Source of the DNA: Macrosoma leucophasiata
Taxonomy: Eukaryota > Arthropoda > Insecta > Lepidoptera > Hedylidae
Reading direction: 5' to 3'
Assembly (NCBI GenBank): GCA_036365455.1
Contig: JAWQUS010000026.1
Span: 13,782,001-13,846,000, forward strand
Length of the DNA: 64,000 nt
The notes beneath the pieces were generated by a model that did no database searches, was not told where the DNA came from, and saw nothing but the letters and a program-made list of their open reading frames with translations. Both the position numbers and the translations under genes were made by a program. The number at the start of each line of letters is the position of its first letter. Position 1 is the first letter of the stretch. Shown piece after piece: positions 22,230 to 33,300 of this stretch.

Positions 22230-23960
22230 GTGAATATGTATGGATGGCAGATTCAACCCAGCCAGAATAACACCCAGTATGTGGTGTGGCCTGTTTTTTT
22301 TCGCTACGGACTAAATTGACACATGAAAATGTCAATTTCCAAAATAATGATACCAGATTTCTAGTATTAGTGTTGTACGATACCGGTTTTATGAATCGTT
22401 ACTTTTTACCTTACCACATAATTTTATTATTATTTGACAATAGACAAATCTTTTAAAAATTAGGGTTACTATGGAGTATCACAGATTTAATTTAAATTAC
22501 TTATTGCACTAAGTAAACACGACAATTATTTATTATTGTTGAAGAATACGCAATAACAAGTTTTTGACAGGAACGACACAAGAAATAGGTCGATGTACTG
22601 TAGCTATCAATGCCATAAAAACGAAAATACGGCGCCATTTTGAATACCCGGCATTCGTCCTTCAACTTCCGAAATGCGATTTCACGGGCAAAAAACATGG
22701 TAATGAACGCGTTCATTATGTACACTCCGAAAAGTAAACAGAATCTCCAGCCGAAACGCCGAAGAAAAACGAATGTGTGACTTCATCTAGTGACTCCCCA
22801 GCGCTGGAAAAATTATATTAAACATGTACCTAATAATTGAAGTTGAGAAAAAAAATGTGTACTCCAGGCCATATTGTCGACGACATTACCGACTGATTAA
22901 TTATTGAAGTAGGTGACAACTCTGACGATTCGGCATATCGAGGTACGGAGTCATTACCTGATTCTGATTATTAATTTGCATGTCATTATTAAGATTTATA
23001 GACACTTAAAAAATAAGTGTGTTGCATTTATATTTTATCATATCTATACATTATCCATACAGGTACATTATAAAGGCATGCCTATTGGTACATTACGGGT
23101 GTCGCCACATTCTAAAATTTTAAAGACACTTTTTTGTAATTACCTAATTTTTATTTAAACCTCAAAATGTTAGAGGGTTCTCTTTAGGCGCTGGTTTAAC
23201 ATGCAATTAGGCGTCTTTACCATTTCTTCTTTACTAGCGCAGTGTAAAATATTAATAAGATATAATATTAATTAAAAGGCTAGGAGCAGTAAACGTACTA
23301 AGTTGCACTAAATTTCCTTATATTATTGATTTGTTGTTGTTGATATTGTTTTTTTGTTTTCTGTTTTGTTACTGTTGTATGAAACAATATGCAATTCCTT
23401 AGATGTCCGAATACGGAAACTTATAAATGGTCTGATGAATTTTTATTAAGATTGTTTGTAAGCAAATAAGACTGTTTGTTCTCTTGAATAATAAAATAAA
23501 ATAAAAATTATTACTGAAAAACGATACTAGATTGTAAATTACGTAAAGTTACGGTAGTGGCACATCACTATTAATGATTCCCAAAAACCTAGCCACACAG
23601 CTTATGTCAATTTATTCCGTACCGAAAAAAAACAGACTAGAGTAGGAGTAGCGATTCATCAAAAAATCTAGTTTTAATCGATTCGAATCGAAGTGTGATA
23701 AATCGATCAACACAATCTACGCAATAAAAATCGGTTCCCGATTAATCGATTAATTTTGAACTTTTTAAATTTATTTTAATAAGTTAAATAAATTATTCAT
23801 TATTACGTATTCTTTGCTTATACTACAAAATCAATGATAGACAGAAAACAGGACAAAAAGATTTTTTTATTTCTCCGACTGTGTTTGGGTGAAACCTGAA
23901 TTTTACTATTTCTAAGGTTGAGTACAAAAAACGATTTTTCTTTAGCAGAATTATTCGCCA
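22230..23960. other. No gene seen upstream of Nup58
   Basis: AT-rich. A 74-codon reverse open frame at 22501-22725 has no family I recognise. 23640-23780 holds ATCGATT-rich palindromic words. Confidence 0.4.
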
Positions 23961-24224
23961 TTCCCTATGGTTGTCAATTGTCAAATGTCACGTCAACGGT
24001 CAACGGTCAACGTCATTGTCAAATTTGTCAGTCAGCTTGTCAGTCAGTTAGAATTTGGATTTGGAAGTAGTATTTGTATACTCTTTGTTGGAATTTATTA
24101 TACCTATCTATTTCGTCCTAAAATGAAATTAAAATAGGATGAATACGTGATTGAGATTCTATCCGTTCTTATTGTTAATTAAAATACCACATATTTACTC
24201 GTGTTTGTGAATTAATACCACAAA
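23960..24224 (+). promoter_or_regulatory. Probable Nup58 promoter and 5' UTR
   Basis: This is the stretch just upstream of the Nup58 ATG. It holds a cluster of GTCAA/TGTCA words (about 23970-24030) and two arthropod initiator-like sites, TCAGTC at 24028-24033 and TCAGTT at 24044-24049. No TATA box is placed at a convincing distance. The role is inferred from position and the initiator match only. Confidence 0.45.
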
Positions 24225-24301
24225 ATGTCGTTTGCATTCGGCACGCCATCGAGTGCCCCGGCATCAACGGGTCTCAGTGGGTTCAGTTTTGGCGCTAACA
24301 A
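24225..24301 (+). CDS. Nup58: Nup58 exon 1
   Basis: Starts at ATG ([10 protein letters not shown]...) and ends at AACAA before donor GTAAGT. It has two leftover bases that join the first G of exon 2 to make Lys. Confidence 0.9.
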
Positions 24302-27300
24302 GTAAGTTTTTCTAATTCATTGTCAAAAAAACATTAAAACCTCCTTACCAAACCATAAGTCATTACGTAAAAAAGAAAAAGTGGAGAAGTGTTAAAAATT
24401 GTAACCTTTCTTACAAACTTGTCAATATTTCAACTTTATCACAGTGGTTATATTTGATTCAAAGGCAAGCGACGCCAGGTTTCGGACAGCCAGCAACGTC
24501 GCAGCCGTCAGGGTTGTTTGGAACGCCGGCATCATCGTCAACTTTTGGCACACCCTCATTCGGTGCTACGCCAGGCTTCGGGGCAACTTCTACTTCGACA
24601 TTTGGCGCACCGTTTGGGACTACCTCAACGGCTCCCACGTTCGGTTCGACACCTGCATTCGGAGCAACATCCACGGCTCCTGCATTTGGGGCCGCTGCTC
24701 CTGCGTTTGGTGCAACATCTGCAGCCCCCACATTTGGTACAACCTCCACTGCACCTGCATTTGGAACTACAGCGTTTGGTGCCACTAGCACTGCACCGTT
24801 TGGTAAGACTGATGAAATAACAATACAGTAGAATCCCCATTCATCCGTTTGTCTCATTTTGAATTGCCAAGTTTAAAAATGTTTTGTCACAACAAGACAT
24901 GTAGTCCCATCTCTTGACCCAATAATATTATAATACCATATTAAACTTTAATAACAAGTTATTTCCAATTAAATTTTTAAATAATAATGTCATTCATTTT
25001 TGTTAAAGCTGATAATTAATTATATCTTGTTATCTAAATGATGCATACCTACAAACAGGGCAGTCTTTAACTATGCTGGGGCCCTTGGGCACACAAGAAT
25101 TCGGGGCCCTTTTGGCTATGTAAAGAAAGCAACCTATTAATTTTTTTTTTCACTGTGATCTGCTTTCTTATGCACACAATACACACAATCACTCATGCAA
25201 ACATACACTCACATTCACATACCTACACACACACACACACACACACACGGATGGGGATGAGGATGGGGACCCTGGGCACTGGCCCCAAGTGCCCTTATGG
25301 TAGAGACGGCATTGCCTACAAAACCTATTTCATAATTAAAGTTGGTTATTATTAAAATGTTGTTTGATTTAGCTTTGAAATCAGTTATCCAGATAGGTTT
25401 ACTGGTGGTAGAGCTCCAGTGACGGAGCTCGCGGGCGTAGGCACCACCGCATTACCTAATATACTTGCCGCTAAATGGTAGTGTTCAGCACTACTGTTCT
25501 GGTCAGGTGGTAATGTACGGCTCTGTAATTTCCGGCACAGAAACATAACACCTTCAGTCTCAGGAGTGGTAACTCATCTGTATTTTGACCTTGGTCATTG
25601 TTTTTTTGTGTAATGGACGTGGTTAACAAGCATATAGTTCACATTGATGTTAAGTGATGACTGCAGCCTATAGACTAAGGTGTTATGCCTCTGTGCCGGA
25701 AATTACAGCGCCGTACATAGTTGTTAAAGCTATTGTCTGGTTAAGTCCATTAACAACAGGCCTGTTAAAAGAACACATTGCTTACTTCACATTTTAAGGG
25801 TTTCATTAGGAGCAAATTTATGCATCACTAAAGTACAAAACTAACTTTTACAAAAAGGAATAAGGAAAAACAATTAACAAATGTGTATTATCGGCAGGTG
25901 CAACAACAACACCGGCTTTTGGAGCTACCACTGCACCATCGTTTGGGGCTTTAGGCACTGGTGGTGGCCTTAGTTTTGGTACAGGCACCACTACATCCAC
26001 AGGTAAATAAGCTTAAAATATACCTTTTATTCTTTTTTTTTTTTTTTTCTGTAATGAAAGAGGCAAACAAGCGTGCAGTTCACATTGATGTTAAGTGATG
26101 ACTGCAGCCTATAGACACCCACACAATGACCAGAGGTCAAAATGCAAATGCGCTGCCACTCCTGAGGCATTAGGTGTTATGCCTCTGTGCCGGAAATTAC
26201 AGAGCCGTACATTACCACCTGACCGAAACACGATAGTGCTGAACACTACCATTTAACGGCAAGTATATTAGGTAATGCGGTGGTGCCTACGCCCGCGAGC
26301 TCCGTCAGTGGAGCTCTACCACCAGTATTCTATTCTATTTTCTCTTTATCATTATGGGCATTCTGAACCTGTAAATGTGAAAATAGACGTGTCCCCAACC
26401 CCTTGAGAACCATTTTGGAAGCCATGTATACTGAGGTTGCAGAGTGGGCAACTGTGTGTGTGTAAAAGCATGTCCTGATGGATGTCTGTGTAGTAGGTAA
26501 CCAGCATAAGCGTCTGTATCAATAACATTGATCTTGTTTTCTTCATTTATTATCATTGAAGGAATTGAAAAATTTTATGATTATTATGTTTTAACCAAAT
26601 AGATTAAATTTTAATTTTTAATTTACTATTAATATATGATTTTGCTTTTACTATATGTAATGGTTATTCGCTCTAGGTAGTTTATGATTTATTGACGTTT
26701 TGAAAGTATCTGTAAAGATCTATTCGAAATAAAAATATTTTCTATTTCTATGGAATTTAAGAAGAGGGTCCGCAGTGTGGTTACTTTTAAAATTGTTTAT
26801 GTTCCAGGTTTGTCTTTTGGTACAACTAGCACAACGAGTGCTGGGTTGGGCGGTCTTGGTGGTTTCGGTTTCGGTACCACTACGACAACAACAACCACTA
26901 CTGGTTTCGGTTTATTTGGTTCCACAAGCACTACTGCGTCGAGCGGGTTATTTGGTGAGTAATAGATTTTTATATTAATGATGCTCTAATAATTCTGACC
27001 TGCTTTAGTAGTCTTGTGGTGGTAGGTTACTATTGCTATGCTGGGGTCTTGGGTCCCGGTTTGGGGATATCAGGGATTAAGATATATTATCCTTTATTTC
27101 TTGTGCTATTTGGCTCTTCCCATGTTTCTGGAAGTTATCTAGTTTAATTAATGTGCCGGAAATGTCAATAGACTCTCCAGGTGTGCCAAATGGGCGAATG
27201 GGAAAATCACGAGTATTTGCATTTATGCTTGAATGCATTAATTCATCTCTTTTTTTTATTTCATGAAGGTGGCAAACAGGCATGCAGTTCACATTGATGT

Positions 27301-30300
27301 TAAGTGATGACTGCAGTCTATAGACCCACACAAAGACCATAGGTCAACATGCAGATGCGTTACCACTCCTGAGCCCTAAGGTGTTATGTCTCTGTGCCGG
27401 AAATTACAGGGCCGTACATTACCACCTGACCGGAACACGATAGTGCTGAACACTACCATTAGCACCATTTAGCGACAAGTATATTAGGTAATGCGGAGCC
27501 TACGCCCGCGAGGTCCGTCACTGGAGCTCTGCTACCAGTAAACCTAAACCTAACCTTATCCCATTTCCCTTCCAGTATCATGTTCCCCTACCCATTCCCA
27601 ACAACTCCCACGCAGATGTTTGAAATGTCTCCGAACATTAACACAAAAGGCTGTGGCACACATCCCAAGGAGGGGGCAGGATATGTCATTAAATGTGCTA
27701 CACGTGATGCCTATCCCACTATTACACCTAATATCGGTGAGACAATCACATTATTTTAGTAGAGTCATCTATGGGTTTTGATGTGTTCGGTGAATTCAAA
27801 AAATTATGCTAACACTCAAAGCCTAACTAGGTGTAAAACTGTGTCGTGGTTGCCGTTGTTCGCATACAAATATCTGTAGACTAACAAGCCCAGCCGCTTT
27901 ACCACTAAGCTGCCAAAGTCCCACACCGATGCGTCAAATTTTGCTTTCCCTTTTTTATTAAACCGATTTAGGGTCGGTGAATGACATCCATTGATAACTT
28001 ATTAATAGCTATACAATCCAATTTTACTGGTGGTAGAGCTCCAGTGACGGAGCTCGCGGGCGTAGGCACCACCGCATTACCTGATTTACTTGCCGCTAAA
28101 TGGTAGTGTTCAGCACTATCGTGTTCCGGTCAGGTGGTAATGTACGGCCCTGTAATTTCCGGCACAGAGGCATAACACCTTAGGCCTCAGAAGTGGTAAC
28201 GCATTTGCATTTTGACCTTGGTCTTTGTGTGGGTGTCTATAGGCTGCAGTCATCACTTAACATCAATGTGAACTGCATGCTTGTTTGCCACTTCAATTAC
28301 ATAAAATAAAAAAAAAATAAAAAAAAATCGCATATCGGTTGTATAGCTAATAATTAGATACTGATAGACTTTGCATCGTTAAGATGTCGCCGTGCCCTTA
28401 ATAATTGTAATATTTTATAATAATTGTAATATTTATTGAAAAGAAAAGGAAGGCAAAATTTTACGCATCGGTGTGGGACTTCGGTAGCTGAGTGGTAAAG
28501 GGGCTGGACTGGTTATCCTGAGGTCGCAGGTTGGATTCCTGCCCAAAGTCAAATCTTTCTTTCCATATCGATGGTCTAGAAGAGAGTTCGAGTCTCGCCT
28601 GAAGTCAAATTTTTCTTTCCATTTTTCTTTAAAAATAAAATATATTTCACAAGCATGTGTTAATGCGAAAATAATATAAAAAACAATTATTAAGGGTAAA
28701 AGCGACTTCTTTACGATATTCAATAAACTGAAAAGTCTATTATATCGGTTGCCTAACTAGCATAGTTGGTAATAGATGGCGCTACTGCTACCATAAAGCA
28801 ATGCAATAGATGTGAAGGAAAGATTTGACAAATCGGGCAGGGCTTCAGTAGCTCAATTGGAAGAGCGGCTGGACTAGATTCCCAGTAGGTCGCGAGTTCG
28901 AGTCTCGCCTGAAGTCAAATTTTTCTTTCCATTTTTCTTTAAAAATAAAATATATTTCACAAGCATGTGTTAATGCGAAAATAATATAAAAAACAAAAAC
29001 ATGCTAAGTACCTACAGACCTAATTTTTTTGGAGACAACAGTTTTTATTAATTCCAAACATTTAAAATTCATTTAAACTAGAAAATTCCAAACTTCTAAA
29101 TACTATAACTTAAACTGTACCTAGAAATTGTATATATACACAAGTAAAGTAAAGAAGTACTGTCCTCCCGAAAAGAATGTTGGTCTGTACTTAGCGTGTT
29201 TGTCTTCTAGACCATCGATATATTCTTTAATTTCTAAAGTTCACTCGCATGTGTTACTGCGAAAAATAAATAGTACAACTTATGAATGCTTACAAAAAGT
29301 CGGTGCATAATATTTATTTTGTATTACCAGGTACAACAACTCCGAGTCTCGGACTGGGGGGCGCGGCACCCGCCGGTGCGAACACTACTACTACCGACAG
29401 TAAAAGTAGTAAGTTACTTCAAAATTCTACTCTCACTTTAAAACACAAACTAATCCGTTCATCGAAAAATATTGTTTTTTTTTTATGTAATATAATGTAC
29501 AGTGGTAAACAAGCATGCAGTTCACATTGATGTTAAGTGATGACTGCAGCCTATAGACATCCAAACAAAGACCAAGGTCAAAATGCAGATGCGTTACCAC
29601 TCCTGAGGCCTAAGGTGTTATGCCTCTGTGCCGGAAATTACAGGGCCGTACAGTTCAGAAAATCACAATACTTTTTAAAACCTTTTCAACGATCCCACAT
29701 GATGGGATGCGCGAGAATAAAAAAACCTTTAATTTTTATCAAAATTTAATTATGCTACTTTTAAACCGAATTGTTGCTTTCTAGTATTAAAAGTCTAAGC
29801 AAAGCTGCAGACAGATGCCATATCTGACCATCGACAGATGTGGCAACCAACTAATTTAGTATAATATCCAATCCTCAATCTTTCACATCCATAATTTCAG
29901 GCATGAATAAGAATATTCTCTCATTACAGGTGAACCACCGAAGCAGACGAAGTTGCCAAATGAGATATCAACTACGATGGACTCGTTCAAGGAATTCGTC
30001 AAAAAGCAGAAATCTTTAAGTTCGGACGTGATGCGTGTGTCCATCGTGAAACCTCTACACAAGGTACGTTTTCGCCAATTGCTAACTTGAAAGTTTTATG
30101 AAATACTAGCTGTTGCTTGCGGATTCGCCCGCGCGGATGTCGTTTAAAAAGTAAACCTATGTACTTTCTCAAAGTCAACTCTATCTCTGTACCAAATTTC
30201 ATTAAAATCGGTTTAGTCGTTTAGACGTGAAAAGGTAACAGACAGACAGACAGACATATTAGTAGGGATGTTTTAAAACTTGTGAAATATATTATTACTA

Positions 30301-33300
30301 GCGCCCCGCACCAGCTTCGCACGGGTTCAATTTAAGGAGTTAGCTCCTTGAGGCTGCCTGTCCATTGACGCGGAGCGAGGCGGCGGAGATGGGCGAGCGA
30401 GTATTGCGGGGCGGACTTGCGGACTCTGTCTGTCCATTGACGCGGAGCGAGGCGGCGGAGATGGGCGAGCGAGTATTGCGGGGCGGACTTGCGGACTCTG
30501 TCTGTCCATTGACGCGGAGCGCGACAGCGTTGCGGAGCCAGCGAGTATGCCGAGTGAACTCGCGGCACACCGCGGACATTCCGCCAAAATTCCACACAAA
30601 CGCTTAATTTGGTCTCTATTATACAGACATCAATCAGTGACGTGTATTTACACGTGCACCTGTGTGTGTAGCACGTAGTGAATATCAAACGTCGCCCATA
30701 AGAGGGGAGGAGGTTGGGTGAAGCGGGGAAAGCGGGCGGGATGTCGAAGTGTCCATAGTAGCACCGTAAATAGATACAAACAGTATCTAACCGCCGTTTG
30801 ATTCGAAGGGTCGCGGGTTCGATCCCCGCACCGGAACAAATATTTGTATGGCCTACAGATATTTGTTTCGGGTCTGGGTGTTTGTGTCTGTGTTGTATGT
30901 GTACAACGGCACCCACGACACAGGTTTAATATTTTTTACATACATAAGTAGTTATAAAAAAAACAAACGTATACTATAAGAAATTAAAAAAAGGTGCGCC
31001 GCCGGCAGCGGGAACAGGGTCCAAGCTATCGGTGGTTAGGGTCACGGAGACAGGAACCTCCTCACTATACGTGCCGTGCCGAGGAGTACCGCCTTCTGTA
31101 TTTGACCCATGATCCCACCTTGATCTTATTATTATTATAGTTTTAAGTACGACACAGTTTAATTTTGATATAACTTGTAGATCTTTTTTTTGTTGTTTTG
31201 TCTTAAAAATAACAAAACAGTGCTAATTACTTGGGTGTTTTTATAGTTCTGACGACAGTACAATCTGTGGAATACTCCAACGAGTTGTCGAGACCGGGCG
31301 AGTTTCTCTTCCCCTCACCCACTCGGGTAGGCAGGATAATAAATAGCTACCCCGACAAACTTCGTATCGCCTTAGAGGTATAAACAAATTAACTGTCCAA
31401 AATCGAAAAAAAAAATGGTGAGAATCACCCTTACCATTTAGGGATATATAAAAAGACTACAACCGTTTCTCATACACACAAAATTTCATAATGACCGGTC
31501 TAGCCGCTGCGGAGGAGTATTATTACAAACACTGTCACACGCGATTTTTTTAAATATGTTAGATATTATAACAATACATCATTCTTGCCCTTCAAAATCA
31601 CCAGGAATTTTAAAAAACGATAGCTCCGGTTTTGATGATGCAGAGATCAAACAGTCGTATACCACGCAATACGCTCGTGGCATCTTTAAAACACTCTTGG
31701 ATATAAAAACAAATCGCAACGTGACCGCTCGTCTCGACGCGACACTCGCTACTATAGCACTGCGAGAACCGCTTAGAGGCCTCGTAGATGCGCATGTTTG
31801 TGTGAGTGTGCCGTTTTGAACGCTTTGTATGTAGTTACTTTACTGTTTACAATCTATTTACTGTGATAGTAGTATTATTACAATAATATTCTCTATATAT
31901 AATATCTCTAATATTATGTAGAGGGCAAACGACCTCGGGGCCGATCTTCTACCAGATGGACTGACCAAGTCACCAAACTCACTGGCCATGAAGAGGACCG
32001 TAGCCACCAAGACACTTCAGGACAGGCATGACTTTTAGTAATGAAGAGTGCGGCATTGATGATGATGATTTAAATTGCAGGTGGGACGCGAAGCCGACAG
32101 CACGCTGCGCGCGGCGCTGGCCCTGAGCGCGGACACGGGCAGGGCTCGGGCCCAGTCGCGCCGCCTGCGGGCCGCCGCCGCCGCCGCGCTCGCCGCCGCC
32201 GAGACCGCCGCCAGGGACCCGCCCGGTGGGTACTGCTGTAGGAGGCCGGTCACCGGTCGCAGGTGGGCGCCGGCCCTGGGCGCGGACACGGGCAGGGCTC
32301 GGGCCCAGTCGCGCCGCCTGCGGGCCGCCGCCGCCGCCGCGCTCGCCGCCGCCGAGACCGCCGCCAGGGACCCGCCCGGTGGGTACTGCTGTAGGAGGCC
32401 GGTCACCGGTCGCAGGTGGGCGCCGGCCCTGGGCGCGGACACGGGCAGGGCTCGGGCCCAGTCGCGCCGCCTGCGGGCCGCCGCCGCCGCCGCGCTCGCC
32501 GCCGCCGAGACCGCCGCCAGGGACCCGCCCGGTGGGTACTGCTGTAGGAGGCCGGTCACCGGTCGCAGGTGGGCGCCGGCCCTGGGCGCGGACACGGGCA
32601 GGGCTCGGGCCCAGTCGCGCCGCCTGCGGGCCGCCGCCGCCGCCGCGCTCGCCGCCGCCGAGACCGCCGCCAGGGACCCGCCCGGTGGGTACTGCTGTAG
32701 GAGGCCGGTCGCCGGCCCTGGGCGCGGACACGGGCAGGGCTCGGGCCCAGTCGCGCCGCCTGCGGGCCGCCGCCGCCGCCGCGCTCGCCGCCGCCGAGAC
32801 CGCCGCCAGGGACCCGCCCGGTGGGTACTGCTGTAGGAGGCCGGTCGCCGGTCGCAGGTGGGCGCCGGCCCTGGGCGCGGACACGGGCAGGGCTCGGGCC
32901 CAGTCGCGCCGCCTGCGGGCCGCCGCCGCCGCCGCGCTCGCCGCCGCCGAGACCGCCGCCAGGGACCCGCCCGGTGGGTACTGCTGTAGGAGGCCGGTCA
33001 CCGGTCGCAGGTGGGCGCCGGCCCTGGGCGCGGACACGGGCAGGGCTCGGGCCCAGTCGCGCCGCCTGCGGGCCGCCGCCGCCGCCGCGCTCGCCGCCGC
33101 CGAGACCGCCGCCAGGGACCCGCCCGGTGGGTACTGCTGTAGGAGGCCGGTCGCCGGCCCTGGGCGCGGACACGGGCAGGGCTCGGGCCCAGTCGCGCCG
33201 CCTGCGGGCCGCCGCCGCCGCCGCCGAGACCGCCGCCAGGGACCCGCCCGGTGGGTACTGCTGTAGGAGGCCGGTCGCCGGTCGCAGGTGGGCGCCGGCC

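Noticed and set aside
22501..22725. Possible small protein on the minus strand
   Set aside because: No recognised family, no splice support, AT-rich surroundings.
24444..24857. Alternative frames and antisense frames over the FG exon
   Set aside because: Phase-consistent splicing and FG repeats fix the plus-strand frame starting at 24465; the others are by-products of repeated codons.
28842..28917. tRNA gene (strong A and B boxes)
   Set aside because: The loop between D and T arms does not give a regular 7-base anticodon loop, and a family tail follows; it is a repeat.
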